Source: Streptomyces buecherae
GTDB lineage: Bacteria; Actinomycetota; Actinomycetes; Streptomycetales; Streptomycetaceae
DNA: 64,000 nucleotides
Assembly: GCF_014295035.1 (NCBI RefSeq)
Contig: NZ_CP060404.1
Location: 1,902,001-1,966,000 of the forward strand
Direction of reading: 5' to 3'
The notes below the pieces were generated by a model that saw nothing but the letters and a program-made list of their open reading frames with translations, did no database searches and was not told the origin of the DNA. Of the stretch, positions 1 through 8,306 are shown piece after piece. The translations under genes were made by a program, and so were the position numbers. Numbering within the stretch: the stretch's first letter is position 1; every line of letters starts with the position of its first letter.

Positions 1-1087
1 CCAGCGACATGCCCACGCAGAAGTGCACGCCGTGCCCGAAGGAGACGTGGTCCTTGTTGGGCCGGGTCGCGTCGAACTGGTCGGCGTCCGGGCCGTGCAC
101 CTCCGGGTCGCGCCCGGCGGCGGCGTACGAGACGAGGATGGCCTCGCCCTTGCGGATGGTCACCCCGGCCAGCTCGATGTCCTCCACCGCGTAGCGCAGC
201 GGGAGGTTGGCCACCGGGGCCTGGACCCGCAGCGTCTCGTCGATGATGTCGTCCCAGCTCACCTCGCCGGAGCGGACGAGCGCGAGCTGCCCCGGATGGG
301 TGAGCAGCGCGTGCAGGGCGTTGTCGAGCAGGTTGACGGTCGTCTCGTGTCCGGCGCTGAGCATCAGCAGCAGGGTGTCGAGCAGTTCCTGCTCGCTCAG
401 TCGCGAGTCGCCGTCCTCGTCGCGGGCGGCGATCAGCCCGCTGGTCATGTCGTCGGCGGGCGCGGTGCGCTTGGCGGTGATCAGCTCGCCGAGCAACTGG
501 TAGATCTCGGCGTAGGTGCGGGTGACCTCATCGGGGTCGGCCGAGGTGTGGAAGATGGAGTCCACGCAGGCGTGCAGGCGATCGCGCATGCCGGTGTCCG
601 TGACGCCGAACAGCTCGCAGATGACCTGGATCGGGATCGGGTAGGCGTAGCCCTCGCGCAGGTCCACGACGCCGCCCGGCGGGGTGTCGGCGAACCCGTC
701 GAGCAGGTCCGTGGTGATCTGCTCGATGCGCGGGCGCAGCGCGTTGGAGCGGCGCAGCGTGAACGCCTTGGAGACCAGCGTGCGCAGCCGCGTGTGGTCG
801 CTGCCGTACGCGGTGAACATGTTCTGCACCGCGACCCAGGTGAACAGCGGCCACTCAGGGGATATCTCACCGTTGACCCACGCGGGCCAGTGTTGGCGCG
901 GGTCCTTGGAGACGCGGGGGTCGGCCAGCAGGTCCTTGAGCATGGCCTGCTGCGTTACTGCCCACGCCACCACCCCGCCAGGGAGTTCCACCAGCGTCGC
1001 CGGCCCCCGGGCGCGGAGCCGGGCTCCCTCCCCGTGGATGTCGCGGCCGGTGGGGTCGATGGCGACGGGGCAGGACTGGGCTTCCAT
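1..1087 (-). CDS. Cytochrome P450, CYP154-like (3' end outside window)
   Basis: Heme-thiolate monooxygenase, last gene of the conservon transcript; the C-terminus lies beyond base 1. Visible motifs are the I-helix AGHETT, the K-helix ETLR (ExxR) and the heme-binding loop [10 protein letters not shown] close to the edge, so this P450 looks catalytically complete. The ATG at 1087 has GGAG seven bases upstream, and the N-terminal stretch [20 protein letters not shown] is typical of CYP154-type enzymes. Its first 133 bases overlap the 3' end of the preceding P450 gene in another frame. In Streptomyces, CYP154 and CYP157 genes often sit together at the end of conservons; the substrate cannot be told from sequence. 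Confidence 0.9.
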   Translation of the reverse strand, partial: MEAQSCPVAIDPTGRDIHGEGARLRARGPATLVELPGGVVAWAVTQQAMLKDLLADPRVSKDPRQHWPAWVNGEISPEWPLFTWVAVQNMFTAYGSDHTRLRTLVSKAFTLRRSNALRPRIEQITTDLLDGFADTPPGGVVDLREGYAYPIPIQVICELFGVTDTGMRDRLHACVDSIFHTSADPDEVTRTYAEIYQLLGELITAKRTAPADDMTSGLIAARDEDGDSRLSEQELLDTLLLMLSAGHETTVNLLDNALHALLTHPGQLALVRSGEVSWDDIIDETLRVQAPVANLPLRYAVEDIELAGVTIRKGEAILVSYAAAGRDPEVHGPDADQFDATRPNKDHVSFGHGVHFCVGMSL

Positions 1088-2394
1088 GAGGTCTCTCCAG
1101 AGGTCGCGTCGAAAGTGGCGGGCGCTGAACTGACGGATGCGTGCGAAGTGGCCACGGGAACCGGCGGGAAGCGGACGGGCAGCGCGCTGAGCGCGCGGTG
1201 GAACGGCCCCGGCCGCCACTCCAACGCGTCGACGGGAACGGCGAGTTCGATGTCCGGCAGCCGGTCGAGCAGCTTCTCGACGGCGACCGAGGCGGCCAGC
1301 CGGGCGCTGCTCTGCGCCGGGCAGGCGTGCGGGCCCGCGCTCCAGGCCAGGTGGGCGCGGTTGCCCGCGCGCTGGTCGGAGGCGAGGGAGGAGTCGGTGT
1401 TGGCGGCGGCGAAGCTGATGACGACCGGCTCGCCCTCGCGCAGCCGCAGCCCGTCCAGGTCCACGTCGTGCACCGGGTAGTGGACGGCGTAGTTGGCCAT
1501 CGGCGGGTCGGTCCAGAGCACCTCGTCCAGGGCGTCGTCCACCGGCAGGCTGCCGCCGGCCAGGCTGCCGGCGAACCGGTCGTCGGACAGCAGCAGCCGC
1601 AGCCCGTTGGCGATGAGGTTCTGCTCGGGCTCGGTGCCCGCGCCCATGAGCACCACCAACTGGTGGAGCATCTCCTCGTCGGTCAGCTCCGCGGGGTGGG
1701 CCATCATCCAGGAGATGACGTCCGCGCCCGGCTTGGCGCGCTTGAGCGCCACCAGTTCGACGATGGCCTCGGTGAGCTGGGCGTTGGCCTGCTCGGCGTT
1801 GACTCCGTCGAAGATCCCGGACATGCCCGCGAGAAGGCGCTCACCGATCTCGGGCGGGCAGCCGAACATGCGGTTGGAGACGAGCATCGGGATGACCCGC
1901 GCGTACTCGACCAGCAGGTCCGCCTCGCCGCGCGCGCAGAACCGGTCGATGAGGGTGTCCGCGCTCTCCTCGACGTAGCCGCGCAGCGCGTTGGGGTCCA
2001 CGCGCTCCAGGGAGTCGGTGACGGCCTGGCGCAGCCGGCGGTGTTCCTCGCCGTCGGCGAACAGGCAGTTGGGCCGGTACATCATCATCGGCACGACCGG
2101 GCTGTCCATCGGCACCGTGCCGTCGGCCAGGGCCCGCCAGCGGCGCGGGTCCTTGACGAAGGTCTCCGGGCTGCGCAGCACGCTCAGGGCCGCCTGGTAG
2201 CCGATGACCAGCGTGGCGTCCACGCCGGGGGCGAGCTGGACCGGGGCCGCCGAGCCGAAGCGGCGCATCCGTTCGTAGGCGGCGGTCGGGTCGGTGGCGA
2301 AGTCGGGACCGTAGATCGGCTCGCCGGTGGGCCGGCCAGCGTGCGCGGGGCAGCCTGGCGGCGGCCCGGTGCCGACATCGGGGTGAGAGGTCAC
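955..2394 (-). CDS. Atypical cytochrome P450, CYP157-like, lacking ExxR
   Basis: P450-fold protein of 479 residues from a GTG with AGGAG upstream. The normally invariant K-helix ExxR reads EVLW, the I-helix AGxDTT region reads AGTEPEQN, and the heme loop is [11 protein letters not shown], which keeps the cysteine but not the usual glycine after it. CYP157 members of Streptomyces are known to lack the ExxR arginine, so this is probably a family trait and not damage. The fold appears to end near LPVRFPP, yet the frame stays open for about 75 further Ser/Pro/Thr-rich residues that overlap the next P450 gene by 133 bases. Redox activity and substrate are unknown; a role with the conservon G-protein module is inferred from position. 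Confidence 0.87.
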   Translation of the reverse strand: MTSHPDVGTGPPPGCPAHAGRPTGEPIYGPDFATDPTAAYERMRRFGSAAPVQLAPGVDATLVIGYQAALSVLRSPETFVKDPRRWRALADGTVPMDSPVVPMMMYRPNCLFADGEEHRRLRQAVTDSLERVDPNALRGYVEESADTLIDRFCARGEADLLVEYARVIPMLVSNRMFGCPPEIGERLLAGMSGIFDGVNAEQANAQLTEAIVELVALKRAKPGADVISWMMAHPAELTDEEMLHQLVVLMGAGTEPEQNLIANGLRLLLSDDRFAGSLAGGSLPVDDALDEVLWTDPPMANYAVHYPVHDVDLDGLRLREGEPVVISFAAANTDSSLASDQRAGNRAHLAWSAGPHACPAQSSARLAASVAVEKLLDRLPDIELAVPVDALEWRPGPFHRALSALPVRFPPVPVATSHASVSSAPATFDATSGETSWKPSPAPSPSTPPAATSTGREPGSAPGGRRRWWNSLAGWWRGQ

Positions 2395-2638
2395 TCGTGC
2401 TCCTGATCGGAACGGGAGGGGCGGGTGGTACGGAAGCGGGGCGGGGAAGTGGGGCGGGGAACGGTGGGCGGCGCCGGCCGACCGCTCGGCGCGGACGCGG
2501 GGGGTGAGCGGTCGGGTACCGGCAGCAGCGGGTGGTGGGCGCGTCGCGGGGCCGGCGGTGTGGGTCGCCGCGGTGGGCGCGCGGTGGGGGTGCGCGTCCG
2601 CCGGGCGGTCCGGCGCCGGCTGGTCGCCGCGACGGGGG

Positions 2639-3241
2639 CTAGACGTGCGTGCGGTGCGCGTTGCGGACCTGGAGGTACTGCACGAGCGCGATCAGCGCGT
2701 GGGTGGAGGAGATGCGGTCCCGGGCGTCGCAGGTGACCAGCGGTGTGTCGGGCAGCAGGTCGAGCGCCTCGCGTATCTCGTCCTCGTGGTAGCTGGGCGC
2801 GCCGTCGAAGTGGTTGACGGCGACCGCGTACGGCAGGTCGTGCTCCTCCAACAGGCCCATGACGTCGAAGGACTGGTCGAGGCGGCGGGTGTCGGCGAGC
2901 ACCAGGGCGCCGAGCGCCCCCTGTGTCATGTCCTGCCACAGGCGGGTGAACCGCTTCTGGCCCGGCGCGCCGAACAGGTAGAGCACCAGTTGGTCGCTGA
3001 GGGTCAGCCGGCCGAAGTCCATGGCGACGGTGGTCGTGGACTTGCCGTCGATCCCGGCCAGGTCGTCCACCAGGGCGCCGGCCTGCGTCATGGTCTCCTC
3101 GGTGCGCAGCGGCTTGATCTCCGAGAGGGACCCGACGAACGTGGTCTTGCCGACCGCGAAGTGGCCCACGACCAGGAGCTTGGCCGCGGTGCGGACCGTC
3201 TGCCGCAAGTAGACGTCCTCAGAGGCTGGCGCGGAGCCCAT
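2639..3241 (-). CDS. cvnD: Conservon small GTPase CvnD
   Basis: Ras-like GTP-binding protein of 200 residues, the switch component of a Streptomyces conservon. Walker A is GHFAVGKTT near residue 26, the G3 region is LFGAPGQKRF, and NHFD lies where the NKxD base-recognition motif is expected. The ATG has AGGAGG upstream and lies inside the end of cvnC (23-base overlap), implying coupled translation. In the studied conservons CvnA-D form a membrane-associated complex resembling eukaryotic G-protein signalling that affects development and antibiotic production. A 244-base GC-rich gap separates it from the downstream P450 gene, with no separate gene visible in it. Confidence 0.93.
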   Translation of the reverse strand: MGSAPASEDVYLRQTVRTAAKLLVVGHFAVGKTTFVGSLSEIKPLRTEETMTQAGALVDDLAGIDGKSTTTVAMDFGRLTLSDQLVLYLFGAPGQKRFTRLWQDMTQGALGALVLADTRRLDQSFDVMGLLEEHDLPYAVAVNHFDGAPSYHEDEIREALDLLPDTPLVTCDARDRISSTHALIALVQYLQVRNAHRTHV

Positions 3242-3575
3242 CGAGCACCTCCTGCAAGAGCTGGGATTCGGGGAGTTGGGCCTTGGGGATGGGGGCCCGG
3301 GTGACGATGTGCCCGCTGTCGACCAGGTCGCCGAGGAGCACCTTGGTGACGCTGACCGCCAGCTCCAGGTGCCCCGCGACCTCGGCGACCGACAGGGCGC
3401 CGCCCCGGCACAGCTCCACGAGCCGCCGTTGCTCCGGGTTCAGCTCGCTGAGCGGCCGGTCGTGCTGCGCGATGACGAGCGTGACCAGGTCGAAGGTGTT
3501 GCGGGTCGGGTAGGCCCGGCCGCCGGTGACGACGTAGGGCCGTACTAAACCCCGCTCGCGCCGAGGCGGGGTCAT
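3219..3575 (-). CDS. cvnC: Conservon protein CvnC (DUF742)
   Basis: DUF742 family protein of 118 residues. The start VRPYVVTGGRAYPT and the winged-helix-like middle (RLVELCRGGALSVAEVAGHL, then VLLGDLVDSGHI) are characteristic. It is the third conservon component, thought to connect the roadblock protein and the GTPase. Its ATG overlaps the cvnB stop as ATGA at 3572-3575 and its 3' end overlaps cvnD, so all four cvn genes are coupled. It has no membrane segment and no catalytic motif. Confidence 0.93.
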   Translation of the reverse strand: MTPPRRERGLVRPYVVTGGRAYPTRNTFDLVTLVIAQHDRPLSELNPEQRRLVELCRGGALSVAEVAGHLELAVSVTKVLLGDLVDSGHIVTRAPIPKAQLPESQLLQEVLDGLRASL

Positions 3576-3988
3576 GCCGAACTACCAAGCCGGGGCGGGC
3601 TGGTGAGCTCCTTGCCGAGCCGGTCCACCAGCTTCTGCATGCGGTACGTCACGGCCTCCATGTCGACCTCGGCCGTGGCCGAGACCGCCAGGTAGGCGCC
3701 CTGCCCGGCGGCCACCAGGAAGACGTAGCCGTCGGCGAACTCGACGAGCGTCTGCTGCCAGGGGGTGTTCTCCTCGGCGCAGAACTCGGCGGTGCTGCGG
3801 CTGATCGACTGGAGCCCGGACAGCGCGGCGGCCTGTCGCTCCGCCTCGTCCCTGCCGATGCCCTGCGAGTGCGCCCGCAGCATGCCGTCGGACGAGAGCA
3901 GGATCGCGTGGCTCGCCTCCGGCATTCGCACGGCCTCGTCGAGCATCCAGCCCAGGTCGTTGGTCATGTGATCGTTCACGCTGGTCAT
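3572..3988 (-). CDS. cvnB: Conservon roadblock/LC7 protein CvnB
   Basis: Roadblock/LC7-domain protein of 138 residues. The N-terminal NDLGWMLDEAVRMPEASHAI and the central YVFLVAAGQGAYLAVSA strand pattern fit the fold, which in conservons and in MglB-like proteins regulates a partner small GTPase. It overlaps cvnA by four bases (ATGA, 3985-3988) and cvnC by four bases. It should be soluble and is expected to bind CvnA and CvnD. Confidence 0.94.
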   Translation of the reverse strand: MTSVNDHMTNDLGWMLDEAVRMPEASHAILLSSDGMLRAHSQGIGRDEAERQAAALSGLQSISRSTAEFCAEENTPWQQTLVEFADGYVFLVAAGQGAYLAVSATAEVDMEAVTYRMQKLVDRLGKELTSPPRLGSSA

Positions 3989-5385
3989 GCCGGGGAGTTC
4001 CCTTCCTCGTCGTTGGGGTTGGTGGCGCGCCCTGACCTGGTACCGCGGGCGAAGGCACCCATGCGGCGCGCCGTCTCCTCCGCCGTCCGCGCCGGTGCCT
4101 GCTCGGCTGGGGGCAGCGGGGCGGCGGGCGTGGCGGCGGTGGTCGCGCGGCCCGGGGCCGGCTGCCGGCGGCGGCGCTTGGGGAGGCCGCCCGCCGTCGA
4201 ACCGTGGATGACCGGCTCTCCGTCCTCGTGGTCGGTCGGCGTACGCGGTGCGGCGGGTCGCGCCGCGGCGGCCTGCGGGCCGGCCTGGGTGGGGGTGCGG
4301 GTGTGGGTGGGGGCCGCTCCGGCCGCGGTGGTGATCGAGGGGACGGCGGGCGGGGTGGCCGCCGCTACCGTGCTCGGCCCGTCCTCGGTGACGTGCGTGA
4401 GCAGCACGCTCGGCAGGAAGAGCACCGCGCGCACGCCACCGTACGGGGAACGGGTGTCCACCGAGACGTTGAAGCCGTAGCGGGCGGCGAGGATGCCGAT
4501 GGCGGCGAAGCCGAACTGCGGCGGGTCACCGAGCCGGGAGACGTCCACGGACTGGCGGCCGGACAGCAGCCGGGTGGCGCGCTCGATCTCCTGGCCGTCC
4601 ATGCCGACCCCGGCGTCGTCGATGACGACGCAGGCGCCGTTGTGCGCGGGCTGGAGGTTGACCTCGACGGCGGTGTTGGGCTGCGAGTGGCGCGCCGCGT
4701 TGTCCAGGAGCTCGGCCACGGCGAGCACGACGGGCTCGACCGCCCGGCTGGCGACAGCGATGTCAACCTGGGCGTGCACGCGCACCCGTCGGTAGTCCCT
4801 GATCCGCGAGGTGGCGCCGCGCACCACGTCGAGCAGCGGCGACGCCGCGCGCTGGCGGCCCGGCCAGGAGCCGCACAGGACGGCGATGGCCTGGGCCCGG
4901 CGGCCGAACTGGGAGTTGGCGTGGTCGATCTCCAGCAGGTCACGCAGCACGTCGGGGTTGTCGTGCCGGTCCTGCATGCGGGAGATGGAGAGCTGCTGCT
5001 CGTGCGCGAGGCCCTGCAGGGCCCGCATGGACGCCTTGAGCGCGGCCTTCGCGGCCTGGTCCGCGCGGGTCTGCGCCTTCTCCACGGCCCCGGCGAACTG
5101 CTCGGTGGCCTGCTGGAGGTGCCAGGCGTAGGCGGTGCCGGTCAACTGCTCGTCCAGGAGGCCGGGCGCCGGCAGCGACTGGTGTCCGGAGTCCTCGGCC
5201 GCCGGCAGCCTGACCTCGACCAGGTGGCGCGCCTCCTCGTCCCGGGCCCGCAGGCTGGTTTCCAGGGCGGCGTTGTGCTTACGCAGACCGGTCGTGATCT
5301 GCCGCTGGCGGAGCAGCAGCACGGCGACGATCAGCAGCGCGGCGGCCACACACCAGAACACCACCTCCGATATGTGTTGTGTCAT
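3985..5385 (-). CDS. cvnA: Conservon sensor-kinase-like protein CvnA
   Basis: First gene of the conservon, 466 residues. One N-terminal membrane segment (about residues 7-25) is followed by a coiled-coil region, a dimerisation-like block around LLEIDHANSQFGRRAQAI, a GHKL ATPase domain with N-box ELLDNAARHS and G-box DDAGVGMD, and a disordered Pro/Ala-rich tail of roughly 130 residues. The periplasmic sensing domain common in sensor kinases is absent, so sensing may be through partners. The ATG at 5385 has GAGG upstream; a TTG directly before it is a less likely start. Such proteins resemble the RarA/CvnA proteins that restrain aerial development, by family analogy only. Confidence 0.92.
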   Translation of the reverse strand: MTQHISEVVFWCVAAALLIVAVLLLRQRQITTGLRKHNAALETSLRARDEEARHLVEVRLPAAEDSGHQSLPAPGLLDEQLTGTAYAWHLQQATEQFAGAVEKAQTRADQAAKAALKASMRALQGLAHEQQLSISRMQDRHDNPDVLRDLLEIDHANSQFGRRAQAIAVLCGSWPGRQRAASPLLDVVRGATSRIRDYRRVRVHAQVDIAVASRAVEPVVLAVAELLDNAARHSQPNTAVEVNLQPAHNGACVVIDDAGVGMDGQEIERATRLLSGRQSVDVSRLGDPPQFGFAAIGILAARYGFNVSVDTRSPYGGVRAVLFLPSVLLTHVTEDGPSTVAAATPPAVPSITTAAGAAPTHTRTPTQAGPQAAAARPAAPRTPTDHEDGEPVIHGSTAGGLPKRRRRQPAPGRATTAATPAAPLPPAEQAPARTAEETARRMGAFARGTRSGRATNPNDEEGNSPA

Positions 5386-5482
5386 CAAGTCCTCATGCTA
5401 CGGGGGTGGGTAACGCGTCCGCCGAAGCGGAATACGGGCGATCATCCTAGCCAGAACGATCTCCGGCAAGGTGGCCTTCTGG

Positions 5483-5517
5483 CGGGATCGGGCACGGGAA
5501 TTCCGGGATCGGGCACG
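5483..5517. repeat. Paired 14-bp direct repeat upstream of conservon
   Basis: CGGGATCGGGCACG occurs exactly at 5483-5496 and 5504-5517, 21 bases apart start to start, about two helical turns. The pair lies about 100-130 bases upstream of the cvnA start codon. The spacing suits a dimeric regulator binding one face of the DNA, but that is inference. Confidence 0.7.
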
Positions 5518-5889
5518 CGTCGGTGCCGCCCTCGACACAGGCGCGGGAGCGGGGTGCGCTCCCCCGTCGGGTGACGGGGCCGGTCGGCCCCGCTCGGCCC
5601 GTCCGCGCGCGGCCGACCGGAGACGCCCCGATACGCGAGGTGGCGGCCGGCGCGCGCCGGCGGGTGGGACGGCGGGTGGAGCGGCGCGCGGCGGGCCCGG
5701 CCGGACGGCGTACGCCGGGCCGGGGCGGCGCCGGGCGCGGGGGGCCAGGCACAGGGGCAGCGCCGGGGCCCTGGGCGGTGCGGCTACCGTTGTGCCGGAC
5801 GTCTGGCCGGACGACACTCGCTCCTGCCGCGTACCGTCATCGCCGGGGCCAGCCGCCTCGTTGTCGCCCCGGATGCCTGGAAGGAAGAT

Positions 5890-5940
5890 ATGAGCAGGGT
5901 TTTCACGCAGGACAGCGCGCCGACCAGGAGTGCGGGGTAA
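5890..5940 (+). CDS. Putative 16-residue leader peptide upstream of trkA
   Basis: A short frame starting ATG with a strong ribosome site (AAGGAAG, four bases before the ATG) and reading MSRVFTQDSAPTRSAG. It stops six bases before the trkA ATG, so a ribosome finishing here would be placed to start trkA. It shows no attenuator-type run of one amino acid. It may be a coupling leader or coincidence; comparison with relatives would decide. Confidence 0.4.
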   Translation: MSRVFTQDSAPTRSAG

Positions 5941-5946
5941 GGGCCG

Positions 5947-6612
5947 ATGCACATCGTCATCATGGGCTGCGGTCGGGTGGGGGCCGCGCTCGCCCAGAGA
6001 CTGGAGCGGCAGGGGCACACGGTCGCCGTCGTGGACCAGGACCCGACGGCCTTCCGGCGGCTCGGCGCGGGCTTCAGCGGGCGCCGGGTGACCGGCGTGG
6101 GCTTCGACCAGGACACGCTGCGCGAGGCGGGCATCGAGGAGGCCGGGGCGTTCGCCGCGGTCAGCAGCGGTGACAACTCCAACATCATCGCCGCCCGGGT
6201 GGCCCGCGAGATGTTCAGCGTCGAGAACGTCGCCGCCCGCATCTACGACCCCCGCCGCGCCGAGGTCTACCAGCGCCTCGGCATCCCCACCGTGGCCACC
6301 GTCCGCTGGACGGCCGACCAGATGCTGCGCCGGCTGCTGCCCTCGGGCGCGGAGACGCTGTGGCGCGACCCGAGCGGCGGCGTGCAGCTCGCTGAGGTGC
6401 ACACCTCGCCCGCGTGGGTGGGCCACAAGGTGAGCCGCCTCCAGGAGGAGACCGGGGTCCGGGTGGCCTTCCTCACCCGGTTGGGCGAGGCGATCCTGCC
6501 GACCTCGCAGACGGTGCTCCAGGAGGGCGACCTCGTCCACGTGATGATGCGCACCAACGAGGTCGAGACGGTCGAGGCGGCGTTCGCCAAGGGGCCGGAG
6601 GCCGGCTCGTGA
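5947..6612 (+). CDS. trkA: TrkA family potassium uptake regulatory protein (first copy)
   Basis: Cytoplasmic RCK-domain protein of 221 residues. It starts with the Rossmann nucleotide motif GCGRVGAALA, has a conserved acidic residue at the end of the second strand (VDQD), and carries a C-terminal TrkA-C segment (EGDLVHVMM). Such proteins gate Trk/Ktr potassium channels by binding NAD(H), ATP or c-di-AMP. No membrane channel gene is adjacent. A second, distinct trkA lies 100 bases downstream and the two probably share a transcript. A perfect 20-base palindrome at 6613-6632 directly follows the stop. Confidence 0.93.
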   Translation: MHIVIMGCGRVGAALAQRLERQGHTVAVVDQDPTAFRRLGAGFSGRRVTGVGFDQDTLREAGIEEAGAFAAVSSGDNSNIIAARVAREMFSVENVAARIYDPRRAEVYQRLGIPTVATVRWTADQMLRRLLPSGAETLWRDPSGGVQLAEVHTSPAWVGHKVSRLQEETGVRVAFLTRLGEAILPTSQTVLQEGDLVHVMMRTNEVETVEAAFAKGPEAGS

Positions 6613-6632
6613 GCCCCGGGCGCGCCCGGGGC
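6613..6632 (+). terminator. Palindrome between the trkA genes
   Basis: The perfect palindrome GCCCCGGGCGCGCCCGGGGC begins immediately after the first trkA stop. It has no T-tract, so it is more likely an attenuator or RNA-stability hairpin than a full terminator. Confidence 0.45.
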
Positions 6633-6712
6633 GCGGGCGAGGCGGGCCGCGGCGCGACCGCTGGCGGGATCGGCAGCCGCTGGCGCGGCGAGGCGGACAA
6701 GGAGGCGGCGGC

Positions 6713-7390
6713 ATGAGGGTCGCTATCGCCGGAGCGGGCGCCGTGGGGCGCTCCATCGCGGGGGAACTGCTGGAGAACGGGCACGAGGTGCTGCTCATCG
6801 ACAAGGCGCCCACCGCCATCTCGGTGGAGCGGGTGCCGCAGGCCGAGTGGCTGCTCGCCGACGCCTGTGAGATCACCTCGCTGGACGAGGCCGCGCTCCA
6901 GCGCTGCAACGTGGTCATCGCCGCCACCGGCGACGACAAGGTCAACCTGGTGGTGTCGCTGCTCGCCAAGACCGAGTACGGCGTGCCCCGGGTGGTGGCC
7001 CGGGTGAACAACCCGAAGAACGAGTGGCTGTTCACCGAGGCGTGGGGCGTCGACGTCGCCGTCTCCACGCCGCGCCTGATGTCGGCGCTGGTCGAGGAGG
7101 CCGTGAGCGTCGGCGACCTGGTGCGGCTGCTGCGCTTCAGCCACGGCGACGCCAACCTGGTGGAGCTGACGCTGCCGCCCGAGGCCGCGCTCGCGGGCAC
7201 CCGGGTCGGCGACGTGGCCTGGCCCGAGGACACGTCCCTGGTCACGATCATCCGCGGCACGCGGGTGCTCACGCCCAGCGGGGACGACGTCCTGGAGGCC
7301 GGCGACGAGCTGCTGTTCGTCGCGGCCCAGGCCCGCGAGGAGCAGCTTGAGGACCTGCTGTCGCTGCGCCGCGAGGACGCGGTGGACTAG
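6713..7390 (+). CDS. trkA: TrkA family potassium uptake regulatory protein (second copy)
   Basis: RCK-domain protein of 225 residues with an N-terminal Rossmann motif (GAGAVGRSIAGELLENGHEV) and C-terminal TrkA-C domain (LEAGDELLFVAA). It differs clearly from the upstream copy, consistent with a hetero-oligomeric pair such as CeoB/CeoC of mycobacteria. The ATG is preceded by AAGGAGG. A strong terminator follows at 7475-7523. Its channel partner is not in this window; the Kdp system 3-13 kb away is the other potassium system here. Confidence 0.93.
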   Translation: MRVAIAGAGAVGRSIAGELLENGHEVLLIDKAPTAISVERVPQAEWLLADACEITSLDEAALQRCNVVIAATGDDKVNLVVSLLAKTEYGVPRVVARVNNPKNEWLFTEAWGVDVAVSTPRLMSALVEEAVSVGDLVRLLRFSHGDANLVELTLPPEAALAGTRVGDVAWPEDTSLVTIIRGTRVLTPSGDDVLEAGDELLFVAAQAREEQLEDLLSLRREDAVD

Positions 7391-7474
7391 GCACGGGCCG
7401 GCCGCCCCCACCGGGGTCACGCCCACCGGGCCCACCCCGCCGGGGCCGCGCCCCGGAGCGCGCGCGGTACGACG

Positions 7475-7523
7475 AAGGCGCCGGGCGGAGCGGAGTTGCG
7501 TACTCCGCTCCGCCCGGCGCCTT
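7475..7523. terminator. Strong bidirectional terminator hairpin
   Basis: A perfect 22-base stem (7475-7496 with 7502-7523) closes a five-base loop (TGCGT). It sits between the converging second trkA gene and the VOC gene, so it can end transcripts from both sides. Confidence 0.85.
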
Positions 7524-7668
7524 GTGCCGTCTCCTGCCCCCTCGCGAGGGCCCGCCCGGTCCGCTGCCGCCCGCGCGGCCCGTTGTCGCCGCGCGGCCCG
7601 CTGCCGAGCGGGTCGCCGCGCGAGATGCGGGGCCACGCGTTTCTCGCGTACGTCTGGCGCCGGGCCGG

Positions 7669-8097
7669 TCAGCCAGGTGGCGGGCCGGCCAAGGGCTTGC
7701 GCTGGGTGAGCCGCCAGTGGTTGCCGAACGGATCGCGGAAGGCGGCGTCGATGCCGTAGAAGCGCTCCTCCGGCGGCTCGACGAACTCCACGCCCCGGGC
7801 GCTCAGCTCGCGGTAGGTGGCCCAGCAGTCGCGGGTGGCGAACGCGCCCACGCTCGCGTGCCCGGTGGCCACCAGTGAACGAATCCGCTCGGCGATCTCC
7901 TCGTCGACCGCCGGGGCGCCCGGCACCACCAGCATGAGCGGCACCTCCGGCTGGTGCGGGGCGTGCACGACGAACCAGTGGAAACCGTCCTGGACCACGT
8001 CGACGTCGACCTCGAAGCCCAACGTGTCGACGTAGAAGTCCCGGGCCACGTCCATGTCCAGCACGTTGACGCAGATCAGGGCGAAACCGGTGATCAC
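7669..8097 (-). CDS. VOC family (glyoxalase/bleomycin-resistance-like) protein
   Basis: Protein of 142 residues with a vicinal-oxygen-chelate fold. The N-terminal strand ITGFALICVNVLDMDVARDFY and the C-terminal AAFRDPFGNHWRLTQ are the family signatures. The GTG at 8097 has GGAGG upstream and overlaps the stop of the truncated hydrolase frame (GTGA). A gene of this kind following a short AraC regulator is a recurrent pairing in actinobacteria, so it is probably the regulator's target. The substrate is unknown; lyase, dioxygenase and binding-protein roles all occur in the superfamily. Confidence 0.88.
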   Translation of the reverse strand: MITGFALICVNVLDMDVARDFYVDTLGFEVDVDVVQDGFHWFVVHAPHQPEVPLMLVVPGAPAVDEEIAERIRSLVATGHASVGAFATRDCWATYRELSARGVEFVEPPEERFYGIDAAFRDPFGNHWRLTQRKPLAGPPPG

Positions 8098-8306
8098 GGC
8101 TGCCTCCGCTCGCCAGCGCTCACGCCCGGGCCGCCGCGCCCGCGCCGGTCGTAGTTGAGCACCGTCATGTGCCGGCCCAGTGCGCCCGCGAGCGTGGCCT
8201 GCGCGCCACGGTCGCACGAGGCCCCGGCCACCACGACGACCGGCGGGCCCGCGCCCACCCGGTCGTACGCGATGACCGTGCCGTCCCTGGACGCGATCGT
8301 CTCCAT
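8094..8306 (-). pseudogene. Truncated alpha/beta hydrolase (N-terminal remnant)
   Basis: A 70-residue frame that begins like a full alpha/beta hydrolase: METIASRDGTVIAYDRVG, then strands GPPVVVVAG and the YDRRGRG element. It ends about 15 residues later. Family members run to about 250-290 residues and need a nucleophile Ser, Asp and His that would lie downstream. The ATG has GGGAGA upstream and the stop overlaps the VOC start, so it may still be translated and coupled to VOC. I read it as a deletion remnant. Confidence 0.7.

Larger units (their letters stand above)
5386..5946. other. Intergenic region between cvnA and trkA
   Basis: A divergent promoter region of about 560 bases. The left part holds two 14-base direct repeats (5483-5517) upstream of the conservon. 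The middle is very GC-rich with no credible gene; open frames there lack normal codon bias. The right end contains a short leader reading frame (5890-5940) just before trkA. Confidence 0.6.

Noticed and set aside
2395-2638. Possible extra gene between cvnD and the CYP157-like gene
   Set aside because: Only Arg/Pro-rich frames that overlap neighbours; no ribosome site or domain seen.
5471-5893. Open plus-strand frame in the cvnA-trkA gap
   Set aside because: Arg/Gly/Pro-rich product of the kind produced by any open frame in very GC-rich DNA, with no recognisable domain and no good ribosome site.
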